From an uncultured Clostridia bacterium (lineage in GTDB: Bacteria; Bacillota_A; Clostridia; Oscillospirales; Oscillospiraceae): a stretch of DNA of 11,158 nucleotides. The notes under the pieces are model-generated. The model worked only from the letters and a program-made list of their open reading frames with translations. It was not told where the DNA came from and did not search any database. The position numbers were made by a program, and so were the translations under genes. This document shows, one piece after another, positions 1-7,238 of the stretch (position 1 is the first letter of the stretch; every line of letters begins with the position of its first letter). The stretch is from positions 1-11,158 of the forward strand of contig CAMVIC010000037.1 of NCBI GenBank assembly GCA_947167435.1, in the 5' to 3' direction.

Positions 1-512
1 ATGTCCACGCTCTCCAGGGTGACGATGGGCGCCACCGCGTCGTAAAAGTGCAGGTCGCTGTCCGGGCAGAGCTCCGCGATTTTCTCCGCGATGGCGTCGC
101 TGCTGAGGGGGCCGGTGGCAATCACCACCACGCCCTCCGGGATGGAAGCGGCCTCCTCCCGTACCAGCTCAAGCCGCCGGCAGGCACAGAGCCTGTCCGT
201 GATATAGCGGGAAAAGCCCTCCCGGTCCACCGCCAGCGCACCGCCGGCCGCAACCTGGTTCCGGTCTGCGCTCTCCATGATCAGTGAGCCCATTTTCCGC
301 ATTTCCGCCTTGAGCAGGCCCACCGCGTTGGACAGCTCGTCGCTGCGCAGGGAGTTGGAGCAGACCAGCTCTGCGAAATACGGCGAGTGATGGGCCGGGC
401 TCATCTTCTCCGGCTTCATCTCCACCAGCCGCACCGGAATCCCCCGTTTGGCCAGCTGCCAGGCGCATTCGCTGCCGGCAAGGCCGGCTCCCAGGACGGT
501 TACTGTTTCCAT
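1..512 (-). CDS. trmFO: TrmFO, folate/FAD-dependent tRNA (uracil-54-C5)-methyltransferase (N-terminal part)
   Basis: Makes 5-methyluridine at position 54 of the tRNA T-loop, using methylene-tetrahydrofolate as carbon donor and FADH2 as reductant; cytosolic. The first 170 codons are present and the window edge cuts the rest (the family is usually about 430-440 residues). Visible: the N-terminal dinucleotide-binding motif GAGLAGSE (residues 8-15), the family block [14 protein letters not shown] (47-59 region) whose Cys51 should match the flavin-adduct cysteine (Cys53) of the Bacillus enzyme, and FYDAVAPIV (156-164). The ATG at 512-510 lies only 3 nt after the topA stop. Its ribosome binding site (GAAGGA, about 7 nt upstream) sits inside the last codons of topA, so translation is probably coupled. 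topA followed by trmFO is the usual Bacillota order. Identification is secure from the motifs and the neighbour. Confidence 0.96.
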   Translation of the reverse strand, partial: METVTVLGAGLAGSECAWQLAKRGIPVRLVEMKPEKMSPAHHSPYFAELVCSNSLRSDELSNAVGLLKAEMRKMGSLIMESADRNQVAAGGALAVDREGFSRYITDRLCACRRLELVREEAASIPEGVVVIATGPLSSDAIAEKIAELCPDSDLHFYDAVAPIVTLESVD

Positions 513-515
513 CTC

Positions 516-2786
516 TTATTCCTTCGCTGTCGTTTTCTTTGCAGCCGTTGTTTTCTTTCCGGCTGTTGTCTTCTTTGCGGTCGTCTTCTTTTCCGCCGTC
601 TTCTTCCCCTCGGTCTTCCCGGCGGTCTTTTTTCCCGCGCTCTTCTTTTCCGCCGCAGCAGCCTTCTCCTCGGGCGTTTTTTTCTTATAGCTGCGCTTTT
701 CCTCGGGGACGAAGTTGGGGCAGGCTTCGTTGATGCAGAAGGATTTTAGCGGTCCGCGGCCGGATTTCTTGAACATGGTTTTGCCGCAGGCCGGGCAATA
801 GTCCTTGGTCGGCACGTCCCAGGTGATAAAGCCGCAGTCGGTTCCCCGCTCGCAGGCATAGAACACATAGCCCTTCTTGGAGGTACGCTTGAGGATTTTG
901 CCGCCGCACTTGGGACATTTCCCCGGCATCTCCACGACGATGGGCTTGGTAAAGGTGCACTCCGGGAAGCCGGGGCAAGCCAGGAAATGTCCGAATCTGC
1001 CCTTTTTCACCACCATCCGACGGCCGCAGACGTCACAGTATTCGTCGCTCAGAACGTCCGGCACCTTGATGCGCACGCCGTCCATGGCGCTCTCCGCCTG
1101 CTCGTATTCCTTTTCGAAGCCCTCGTAGAACTCCGCCAGGACGCTGCGCCATTTTGCCTGGCCACGCTCGATCTCGTCCAGCTCCTCCTCCATGTGGTTT
1201 GTGAACTTCAGGTCCACAATATCGGAGAAGTGCTCCTTCATCAGGCCCGTCACCACCTCTCCAAGGGGCGTGGGGCGCAGATACTTGCCTTCCTTGATCA
1301 CATAGTCGTGGGCTGTGATGGTGGAGATGGTCGGCGCATAGGTGGAAGGACGGCCGATTCCCTTTTCCTCCATGGCACGGATCAGCGTTGCCTCCGTATA
1401 CCGGGCAGGCGGCTGGGTAAACTGCTGATCGGGCAGGAACTTGTCCAGCTGCAGCTTTTCTCCCTCGGAGAGAGAGGGCAGCGGGTTTGCAATCTCGTCG
1501 CTCTCCTCATCCCGGGCTTCCTCATAAACAGCGGTATAGCCGGGGAATTTCAGCTCCGAATAATTGGAGCGGAAGGTATATCCGGCGGAATCCACCTCTA
1601 CCGCCACATTGTCATATACGGCGTTGGCCATCTGGCAGGCGGTGAATCGGCCCCAGATCAGGCGGTAAAGCCGATACTGCTCCTGGGTCAGGTCCTTGCG
1701 GACCATTTCCGGCGTCAGGTTCACGTCTGTGGGCCGGATGGCCTCATGTGCGTCCTGGGCACCGGCCTTGGTCTTGAAGCGGCGGGGCTTTCCGGGATAG
1801 TATTCCGGTCCGTAGCGGTCGATGATGAAATTTTTCGCCGCGTTCAGCGCCTCATCGGAGAGACGCAGGGAATCGGTACGCATATAGGTAATCAGACCGA
1901 CGCTGCCCTGTCCGGAGATGTTGACGCCCTCATACAGCTGCTGGGCAATGGACATGGTGCGCCTGGGCGTCATGCTCAGGCGGCGGGAAGCCTCCTGCTG
2001 CAGGGTGGATGTGATGAAGGGAGGCGCAGGCGTCCGCTGTTTTTCCCCGCGCTTGACGCTGGAGACGGTGAAAGCCTCATGCTCCGTTGCGGCAATCACC
2101 GCGTTTACCTCTGCCTCATTGTGCAGCTCCTGCTTTTTGTCTCCGATGCCATAGAAACGGGCGGTAAAGCTGCCGCCGTCCTGCCGGGAAAGGCCTGCGT
2201 CCAGCAGCCAGTACTCCTCGCTGACAAAGGCCTTGATTTCCTCCTCCCGGTCCACCACCATACGGGTGGCAACCGACTGAACCCGTCCCGCGGAAAGGCC
2301 GGTTTTCACCTTGCGCCACAGCAGCGGCGAGAGTTTATAGCCCACATGCCGGTCCAGAATCCGTCGGGCCTGCTGGGCGTCCACCAGGTCCTGATCGATG
2401 CTGCGGGGCTGCTGAATGCTCTCGGTAACCACCTTGCGGGTGATTTCGTTGAAGGTGACGCGCCTGGCCTTGTCGTCCGGCAGGTCCAGCAGTTCCTTCA
2501 GGTGCCAGGAGATGGCCTCGCCCTCGCGGTCAGGGTCCGTGGCCAGATAGACCGTACGGGCGCTTTTGGCGTCCTTTTTCAGCTGAGTGATCAGCTCCGA
2601 CTTGTCCCGCACGGGGATGTATTGGGGCTCAAAGCCGTTTTCTATATCCACACCCATCTTGCTCTTGGGGAGATCCCGCAGATGCCCCATGGATGCCGTA
2701 ACCTTATAATCTCCGCCCAGATACTTCTCAATTGTCTTTGCCTTTGCCGGCGACTCCACGATTACAAGATCCTTTGCCTTTGCCAT
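516..2786 (-). CDS. topA: DNA topoisomerase I (type IA) with three zinc fingers and a Lys/Ala/Thr-rich tail
   Basis: Relaxes negatively supercoiled DNA by transient single-strand cleavage. The protein has 756 residues. The TOPRIM domain starts at residue 6 (LVIVESPAKAKTIEKYLG), with the metal-binding acidic residues in DPDRE (D84, D86, E88) and E11. The catalytic tyrosine is Y301 in GLITYMRTDS, and EKGIGRPSTYAPTI (473-487 region) is another core motif. Three C-terminal four-cysteine zinc fingers follow: C584/C587/C604/C610, C624/C627/C645/C651 and C664/C667/C684/C689. The last 56 residues (about 700-756) are almost only Lys, Ala, Thr, Gly and Glu in repeats such as AKKTTAGKKTTAAKK, resembling a histone H1 tail. 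The ATG at 2786 is preceded by TGAGGA with 6 nt spacing, and this ribosome binding site overlaps the dprA stop codon, so dprA and topA are co-transcribed and probably translationally coupled. Family and start are secure. Confidence 0.98.
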   Translation of the reverse strand: MAKAKDLVIVESPAKAKTIEKYLGGDYKVTASMGHLRDLPKSKMGVDIENGFEPQYIPVRDKSELITQLKKDAKSARTVYLATDPDREGEAISWHLKELLDLPDDKARRVTFNEITRKVVTESIQQPRSIDQDLVDAQQARRILDRHVGYKLSPLLWRKVKTGLSAGRVQSVATRMVVDREEEIKAFVSEEYWLLDAGLSRQDGGSFTARFYGIGDKKQELHNEAEVNAVIAATEHEAFTVSSVKRGEKQRTPAPPFITSTLQQEASRRLSMTPRRTMSIAQQLYEGVNISGQGSVGLITYMRTDSLRLSDEALNAAKNFIIDRYGPEYYPGKPRRFKTKAGAQDAHEAIRPTDVNLTPEMVRKDLTQEQYRLYRLIWGRFTACQMANAVYDNVAVEVDSAGYTFRSNYSELKFPGYTAVYEEARDEESDEIANPLPSLSEGEKLQLDKFLPDQQFTQPPARYTEATLIRAMEEKGIGRPSTYAPTISTITAHDYVIKEGKYLRPTPLGEVVTGLMKEHFSDIVDLKFTNHMEEELDEIERGQAKWRSVLAEFYEGFEKEYEQAESAMDGVRIKVPDVLSDEYCDVCGRRMVVKKGRFGHFLACPGFPECTFTKPIVVEMPGKCPKCGGKILKRTSKKGYVFYACERGTDCGFITWDVPTKDYCPACGKTMFKKSGRGPLKSFCINEACPNFVPEEKRSYKKKTPEEKAAAAEKKSAGKKTAGKTEGKKTAEKKTTAKKTTAGKKTTAAKKTTAKE

Positions 2787-2795
2787 TCTCTGTCC

Positions 2796-3983
2796 TCACT
2801 TCTTTGCGATTTTCAATGTGATTCGTTTTCCGGCGTCCCGCCGGATATAGCCCTTCACTTCCAGCAGTGTCAGATTTCCCAGCACCTTTCCCACGGGCAG
2901 GCCCGTGGCCTCCACGATGTCGTCGATGTGAGAGGAATTGCGGTCGATGGCTGCGATGATTTTAAGCTGCTCCTCTGACAGGCCGGCCAGCTGTTTTTCC
3001 AGGTCAATATAGTCTTCACCGCCCGCCTTGTCAACGGCTTTTTGCCCGGCGACGGTCTCCGCAGTTTCCTCTGAAGGCGTCTCGACGGGCGCCGCCGTAC
3101 TCTCTGGCGGATGGATTTTGTCGGGGTACAGACCCTGGAACTCACTCATCACGTCCCAGCCGCAGGTGACAAGCTTGGCGCCTTCCTTGAGCATGGCCAG
3201 CGTCCCGGCGCTGTTTTCGTCGTTGACGCAGCCGGGAACTGCGAACAGCTCCTTTCCCTGCTCCGCCGCTTCCTCGGCAAACAGGCGTGTCCCCCTTTTG
3301 GCAGGCGCCTCCACCACCAGGACGCCCACGGAAATGCCGGCCGCGATCCGGTTCCGCTCCCGGAAGAAGGAGCGCTGTGCTGCCATTCCGGGCGGATACT
3401 CGCTGAGCACCGCGCCCCGGGCGGCCACGTCCTTCGCCAGAAAGCCGCGCTCCTGCTCGTGGGGTGTGCCCAAAACGGCAACACAGCAGCCGTCGGCCAG
3501 CAGCGCGCCCCGCGCCGCTTCCGCGTCAATGCCGCGGGTCAGCCCTGAAACCACGATGCCGCCGCACTTCACAATCTGATAGGCCAGGTCCCGTCCCATT
3601 TGCAGCCCGTAGGCGCTGGCATTGCGTGTGCCGATCACGGCGACAGGGGCATTTTCATCCAGTGCGGGCATTCTTCCCCTGACGTAAAGTACGACCGGAG
3701 GCGCGTATATGTGCCGCAGTCTGTTGGGATACGCGGCGTCCTGAAGGCTGATGATCTGCAGGCCCTGCGCCTGGCATTCCTCCCGGATGCGGGATACCCC
3801 GCTGCGGTCTTTCAGCTCCAGGGCCGCAGCCTCCAGCGGGGATATGCCGTGAATGCCTCGAAAGCTGCCCGGCGGGGCAAAGAAGGCAGACTCCGGGTCG
3901 CCAAAGCGCTCCAGCAGCAGGGCCTTGGCCCGGAAGCTTACCGGAGCGGATGACAGCCACAGCCAATATTCCAGCGCCGCCAT
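2796..3983 (-). CDS. dprA: DprA/Smf-family DNA-processing protein
   Basis: DprA binds incoming single-stranded DNA during natural transformation and loads RecA; it is also widespread in bacteria not known to be competent. The 395 residues show an N-terminal helical region (1-75), the Rossmann-like DprA core (about 80-283) and a C-terminal winged helix (about 335-390, SEEQLKIIAAIDRNSSHID onward). Core landmarks: VAVIGTRNAS (114-123), SGLTRGIDAEA (146-156), SEYPPG (194-199), FRERNRIAAG (207-216), LFAVPG (246-251) and EGAKLVT (267-273). Several usual positions differ: the His of the GID..AH motif is Ala, there is no YP..N segment after VLGT, and the usual SG.L.T is RGTRLF. A 50-residue Pro/Glu/Thr-rich linker joins core and winged helix. 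The ATG at 3983 follows a GAGGGGGAGG ribosome binding site and lies 21 nt after the upstream methyltransferase stop. Family assignment is firm; a competence role cannot be read from the sequence. Confidence 0.95.
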   Translation of the reverse strand: MAALEYWLWLSSAPVSFRAKALLLERFGDPESAFFAPPGSFRGIHGISPLEAAALELKDRSGVSRIREECQAQGLQIISLQDAAYPNRLRHIYAPPVVLYVRGRMPALDENAPVAVIGTRNASAYGLQMGRDLAYQIVKCGGIVVSGLTRGIDAEAARGALLADGCCVAVLGTPHEQERGFLAKDVAARGAVLSEYPPGMAAQRSFFRERNRIAAGISVGVLVVEAPAKRGTRLFAEEAAEQGKELFAVPGCVNDENSAGTLAMLKEGAKLVTCGWDVMSEFQGLYPDKIHPPESTAAPVETPSEETAETVAGQKAVDKAGGEDYIDLEKQLAGLSEEQLKIIAAIDRNSSHIDDIVEATGLPVGKVLGNLTLLEVKGYIRRDAGKRITLKIAKK

Positions 3984-4004
3984 CGTCCTCCCCCTCTTTC
4001 TTTT

Positions 4005-4754
4005 CTATCGCACCATTTCCCACATGAGCACCGAGGCGGCCACCGCCGCGTTCAGCGATTCGCTGTCCGGCTGCATGGGGATGATCATCTGTCCGTCGCA
4101 CTGGTTCAGAAGTCCGGCACTGAGCCCGCGCCCCTCGCTGCCCACGGCGATTGCCGCGTGCTTCAGGTCCATCCTCCGCAGGTCTTCGGCCCGGTCGGAC
4201 AGAGCTGCTCCGTACAGGGGCAGTCCCTGCTCCCGCAGGAATGGGATGAGCCGTTCCGGTTCCATCTGCAGCACCGTCTGCCGAAAGATGGCGCCCATGG
4301 TGGCTCGGACGGTTTTGGGCTGATACAGATCCGCGCAGCCCCCGGTCAGGATGACGGCAGCGATGCCGAAGGCGTTTGCGGTTCGGATCACGGTCCCCAC
4401 ATTTCCAGGGTCCTGCACGCCCTCAAGAACAAGGGCGTTATCCAGCTTTGCCGGAAGAGGCCGGCTGGGGATCTTTACCGCAAAGAGCGGTCCCGGGCTG
4501 TTTGCCATGGGAGAGGCGTAATCAAACAGCTCTGTCGGCGCCAGAAGCTGCATGGCGTTTTCCAGCCCTTCTATCGGCTGCGCCTCGCCCTTCCAGAGCA
4601 CGGAAACCACCTGTGCTCCGAAGCTGAGCGCCTCCCGCAGCGTCTTCATACCGTCGCAGAGGTATTCCCTCTGCTCTCTGCGATAGGCGCTGTCCGCGGC
4701 AAGCTGCCGAACGTGCCGGATGTATGCGTTTTTCCGTGACGTCAGAACTTCCAT
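4005..4754 (-). CDS. TrmH/SpoU-family RNA 2'-O-ribose methyltransferase
   Basis: A SPOUT-fold, SAM-dependent 2'-O-methyltransferase, probably acting on 23S rRNA or tRNA in the cytosol. The 249 residues have an N-terminal RNA-binding part of the L30e-like substrate-binding type (roughly 1-95) and a C-terminal trefoil-knot domain with all three SpoU motifs: motif 1 EGVQDPGNVGTVIRTANAFG (111-130, with N118 and the catalytic-type R124), motif 2 VGSEGRGLS (204-212) and motif 3 IIPMQPDSESLNAAVAASV (224-242). It resembles the RlmB/TsnR/AviRb branch, but the exact target nucleotide cannot be assigned from sequence. It is the first gene of the unit with dprA, topA and trmFO, with a promoter 50-78 nt upstream of the start. 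The ATG at 4754 has only a close purine run (GGGGGA) before it, a weaker site than those of its neighbours, and no better in-frame start was found. Confidence 0.92.
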   Translation of the reverse strand: MEVLTSRKNAYIRHVRQLAADSAYRREQREYLCDGMKTLREALSFGAQVVSVLWKGEAQPIEGLENAMQLLAPTELFDYASPMANSPGPLFAVKIPSRPLPAKLDNALVLEGVQDPGNVGTVIRTANAFGIAAVILTGGCADLYQPKTVRATMGAIFRQTVLQMEPERLIPFLREQGLPLYGAALSDRAEDLRRMDLKHAAIAVGSEGRGLSAGLLNQCDGQMIIPMQPDSESLNAAVAASVLMWEMVR

Positions 4755-4803
4755 AATCCCCCAAGGCCATACTGAACCATTTTATTACCATGACATAACA
4801 GTA

Positions 4804-4832
4804 ATAATACATAGTTTTATCCTATTTTGCAA
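4804..4832 (-). promoter_or_regulatory. Sigma-A-type promoter for the TrmH-dprA-topA-trmFO unit
   Basis: Read on the minus strand: -35 TTGCAA (4832-4827), a 17-nt spacer, then -10 TATTAT (4809-4804), in an AT-rich patch unlike the surrounding GC-rich DNA. The predicted transcription start is near 4797, giving a leader of about 43 nt. It lies between the upstream hairpin terminator and the methyltransferase start, where a promoter is needed. Assigned by eye; no start-site data. Confidence 0.75.
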
Positions 4833-4853
4833 GCCCCTGCTCCGTACAAAAGA

Positions 4854-4897
4854 GCTGTGAAGTCCCGGCGAGATAAGCCTCGCCGGGACTTCACAGC
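4854..4897 (-). terminator. Strong hairpin terminator after the ABC exporter gene
   Basis: A perfect 19-bp inverted repeat: arms 4854-4872 and 4879-4897, with a 6-nt loop. On the minus strand the stem begins 7 nt after the exporter stop codon and is followed by TCTTTTG, a short U-rich run. Position and stem strength fit an intrinsic terminator on the minus strand; the interrupted U tract makes the release part less classical. The plus-strand side lacks a U tract, but no plus-strand gene needs one here. Confidence 0.8.
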
Positions 4898-4904
4898 CCT
4901 CTGT

Positions 4905-6764
4905 TTATGCTTTTTCCGTCTCCTCCTGGCGCTCCGCCTCATAGTCCAGGATCTGGCGGAACTGCGTCTCATACAGCTCCCGGTAGGTCCCGTCCAGCGC
5001 CAGCAGCTCATCATGGCTGCCCTGCTCCTGAATGACGCCGTCCTTAACTACCAGGATGCGGTCGGCTTTCAGAATGGTGGAAAGCCGGTGGGCAATCACG
5101 ATGCTGGTCCGTCCCTGCATCAGCACCTCCAGCGCATCCTGAATCGCGCTCTCCGAAATGGAGTCCAGCGCGGAGGTAGCCTCGTCCAGAATCAGGATTT
5201 TCGGATTCTTCAGAATCACGCGGGCGATGGAAAGGCGCTGCTTCTCTCCGCCGGAGAGCTTGAGCCCCCGGTTGCCCACCATGGTGTCATAGCCCTGGGG
5301 CTGGGCGGCGATGAAATCGTGGAGATTGGCAATGGCGCAGGCCCTCTCCAGCTCCTCCTGGCTTGCGTCCTCCCTGGCATAGAGCAGGTTTTCCCGGATG
5401 GTTCCGTTGAACAGATAGCTGTCCTGGGTCACCACGCCGATGCAGCTGCGCAGATAGGTCAGGTCGAAGTCCCGCACGTCCACACCGGCAATTCTGACGC
5501 TGCCGCTGAGCACGTCGTACAGCCGGGGCAGCAGATTGACCACCGTGGACTTGCCGGAGCCGGAGGGTCCCACAATGGCAAACATCTGCCCACCGGGTAC
5601 CGTAAAATCGATATCGGTCAGCAGGGGCTTTTCCGGATCGTAGGAAAAGGACACATGGTCATAGACGATATCGCCGTTGGTCACGTCCGGCTTCTGTCCG
5701 TCCACCGGTGAGACAATGGGGTTTTCCATGTCGAAGTATTCAAAAATCCGGCTGAACAGCGAAAGCGAGCGGGTAAAATCCACATGGATGTTCAGCAGCG
5801 ATTCAATGGGCCGGTAAAGCCGGTTGACCAGGGCCACCGTAGCCGTGATCACGCCCACGGTCAGGCTGCTGTCCGCCTGGGAAATGATCAGATAGCCGCC
5901 CGCGAAATAGATCAGCAGCGGGCCCAGCTGGGTGAACATGCCCATGATTACCCGGAACCACTTGCCGCTGCGCTGCTCCTTCAGCTGCAGCTGCGTGACC
6001 TCCTCGTTGACGTCTACAAAGCGCTCATACTCCCGCTTTTCCCGGGTGTAGAGTTTGACCAGCAGCGAGCCGCTGACCGACAGGGTCTCGTTGATGAGCT
6101 GGTTCAGCTCGTCGCTTTTGGCCTGGCTCTCGTTCAGGATCTTCCAGCGGGTCTTGCCCACGCTTTTCGTGGGCAGAATCAGCAGCGGAATGACCACAAT
6201 GCCCACAATGGCCAGCTTCCAGCTCATGGAAAAGAGCGCTACAAGGGTAGTCACCACGGTTGCGATGTTGCTGACGACGCTGGAGAGCGTGCCGGAAATG
6301 ACGGAGCTTACACCGCTGATATCCGTGTTCATGCGGGTGATGATGTTGCCCTGTTTTTCAGATGTGAAAAAAGCGTGGGGCATGTGCTGCAGATGGTCGT
6401 ACATCTGATTCTTCATATCGAAGATGATCCGCTGGGAAATCCAGGCGTTGATATAGCTCTCCAGCACGCTGATCACCTGGGACGCCGCCAGCGTCACGAA
6501 GGCCATGAGCAGCAGCTGAATCAGCAGGCGCATATTCCGCCCCACAAGGGCCTCGTCCACAATCCGCCCGGTGATGATGCTGGGCAGAAGCCCCAGCACC
6601 GCCGAGAGCAGAATCGCCGCGAACACCAGCAGAAACTGCAGCCAGTATGGCTTCAGATAGGACCCGATCCGCAGGATCAACGCCTTTGACACCTGCGGCA
6701 TGTTCTGTTTTTCCTCTTCTGTCAGAAAGCCTCTGGGGCCCATGCCCCGACCCGGTCCGGCCAT
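4905..6764 (-). CDS. ABC exporter half-transporter (fused membrane and ATPase domains)
   Basis: ATP-driven exporter of the MsbA/LmrA/BmrA-type ABC superfamily, in the cytoplasmic membrane; the substrate is unknown. From the chosen start it has 619 residues: a six-helix membrane domain (about 38-335, hydrophobic stretches near 38-60, 82-104, 155-178, 183-198, 272-294) and a C-terminal nucleotide-binding domain. Walker A GPSGSGKST is at 399-407, Q-loop glutamine 447 in VVTQDS, signature LSGGE 503-507, Walker B ILILDE 523-528 with catalytic Glu528, and H-loop His559 in AHRLST. All catalytic residues are canonical, and no partner gene lies beside it, so a homodimer is likely. Start choice: ATG 6764 has AAGGAG 9 nt upstream. 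The reading frame stays open to a TTG at 6824, but that TTG is the first triplet of the promoter -35 box, so the longer form would start upstream of the predicted transcript. A single-gene transcription unit. Confidence 0.95.
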   Translation of the reverse strand: MAGPGRGMGPRGFLTEEEKQNMPQVSKALILRIGSYLKPYWLQFLLVFAAILLSAVLGLLPSIITGRIVDEALVGRNMRLLIQLLLMAFVTLAASQVISVLESYINAWISQRIIFDMKNQMYDHLQHMPHAFFTSEKQGNIITRMNTDISGVSSVISGTLSSVVSNIATVVTTLVALFSMSWKLAIVGIVVIPLLILPTKSVGKTRWKILNESQAKSDELNQLINETLSVSGSLLVKLYTREKREYERFVDVNEEVTQLQLKEQRSGKWFRVIMGMFTQLGPLLIYFAGGYLIISQADSSLTVGVITATVALVNRLYRPIESLLNIHVDFTRSLSLFSRIFEYFDMENPIVSPVDGQKPDVTNGDIVYDHVSFSYDPEKPLLTDIDFTVPGGQMFAIVGPSGSGKSTVVNLLPRLYDVLSGSVRIAGVDVRDFDLTYLRSCIGVVTQDSYLFNGTIRENLLYAREDASQEELERACAIANLHDFIAAQPQGYDTMVGNRGLKLSGGEKQRLSIARVILKNPKILILDEATSALDSISESAIQDALEVLMQGRTSIVIAHRLSTILKADRILVVKDGVIQEQGSHDELLALDGTYRELYETQFRQILDYEAERQEETEKA

Positions 6765-6773
6765 TGCGTCACG

Positions 6774-6779
6774 CTCCTT
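6774..6779 (-). promoter_or_regulatory. Ribosome binding site deciding the exporter start
   Basis: AAGGAG on the minus strand, 9 nt before the ATG at 6764. This perfect Shine-Dalgarno core supports that ATG over the further-upstream TTG at 6824. Confidence 0.85.
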
Positions 6780-6795
6780 CCTGATTCTGCCGCAT

Positions 6796-6824
6796 ATCAT
6801 ATTCCATGTTCTTCCATCTGTCAA
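6796..6824 (-). promoter_or_regulatory. Near-consensus sigma-A promoter for the ABC exporter
   Basis: Minus strand: -35 TTGACA (6824-6819, perfect consensus), 17-nt spacer, -10 TATGAT (6801-6796, one mismatch). The predicted start is near 6789, giving a leader of about 25 nt that contains the AAGGAG site. It lies 17 nt past the hairpin ending the upstream unit. I see no obvious operator, so basal expression should be high unless a repressor site has been missed. Confidence 0.85.
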
Positions 6825-6840
6825 TCGGCTGGCAGCAGGA

Positions 6841-6869
6841 AACCCTCCCTGGATAATTCCGGGAGGGTT
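6841..6869 (-). terminator. Probable terminator of the VanX-DUF218-ArsC unit
   Basis: Inverted repeat with 9-bp arms (6841-6849 and 6861-6869) around an 11-nt loop, in which GGA/TCC can add 3 bp. It starts 5 nt after the ArsC-family stop codon. Only a short U run (about three) follows on the minus strand, so termination may be partial, allowing some readthrough into the exporter. Confidence 0.6.
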
Positions 6870-6874
6870 CGCTA

Positions 6875-7225
6875 TCAGCCGAGAAGCTGCTCATATTCCG
6901 TCTCACGAAAGCCCACCAGCACACGGTCTTCCCCGATCAGAAGCGGGCGTCTGACCAGCATCCCGTCGGTGGCGAGCAGGGAGAGCTGCTCCTCCTCGCT
7001 CATCCGGGGCAGTCGGTCCTTCAACGCAAGGCTTTTATACAGGAGTCCGCTGGTGTTGAAGAATCGGCGCATGGGCAGACCGCTCAGCTGCTGCCATTGC
7101 CGAAGCTCTTCGGCGCTGGGCCGCTCTTCGCTGATGTCGCGCAGCCGGTAAGCCACACCGTGCTCGTCCAGCCACATTTTCGCCTTCCGGCAGGTGCTGC
7201 ACTTGGGATAACAGACAAACAGCAT
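6875..7225 (-). CDS. ArsC/Spx-family thioredoxin-fold protein (YusI/YffB-like)
   Basis: A 116-residue protein of the ArsC/Spx/MgsR/YffB family. It shows the N-terminal redox motif CSTC (Cys9, Cys12) in YPKCSTCRKAKMWLDEHG, the central FFNTSG..Y (55-63) and the family signature DGMLVRRPLL (87-96). Length and the FNTSG/RRPLL pattern fit the small YusI/YffB-type members better than Spx, which is longer. Databases often label these arsenate reductase, but no arsenic genes (arsR, arsB, acr3) are nearby and the real substrate is unknown; a thiol-redox or disulfide-reductase role is the safest statement. The chosen ATG 7225 has AGGAG 7 nt upstream. The frame is open further, but longer starts run into the DUF218 gene, whose stop lies 13 nt upstream. 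Last gene of its unit. Confidence 0.88.
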   Translation of the reverse strand: MLFVCYPKCSTCRKAKMWLDEHGVAYRLRDISEERPSAEELRQWQQLSGLPMRRFFNTSGLLYKSLALKDRLPRMSEEEQLSLLATDGMLVRRPLLIGEDRVLVGFRETEYEQLLG

Positions 7226-7238
7226 GCTGTCTCTCCTC

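Noticed and set aside
448..690. A hydrophobic low-complexity plus-strand frame that looks like a small membrane protein
   Set aside because: It is the complement of the Lys/Ala/Thr repeat codons of the topA tail; the Phe/Val runs come from reading AAG and GCC repeats backwards.
987..2978. A 663-codon open frame on the plus strand opposite topA
   Set aside because: It is exactly antisense to a gene with full family motifs, its translation shows no recognisable domain, and long antisense frames are expected in GC-rich coding DNA.
5784..6689. A 301-codon plus-strand frame rich in His and Gln opposite the ABC exporter
   Set aside because: A mirror of membrane-domain codons; no family resemblance.
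4905..6764. Assigning a drug or lipid substrate to the ABC exporter
   Set aside because: The motifs define the superfamily only; neither neighbours nor sequence show a substrate.
6875..7225. Calling the small CxxC protein a true arsenate reductase
   Set aside because: No arsenic genes are nearby, and the sequence fits the YusI/YffB-like branch, whose substrate is not known.
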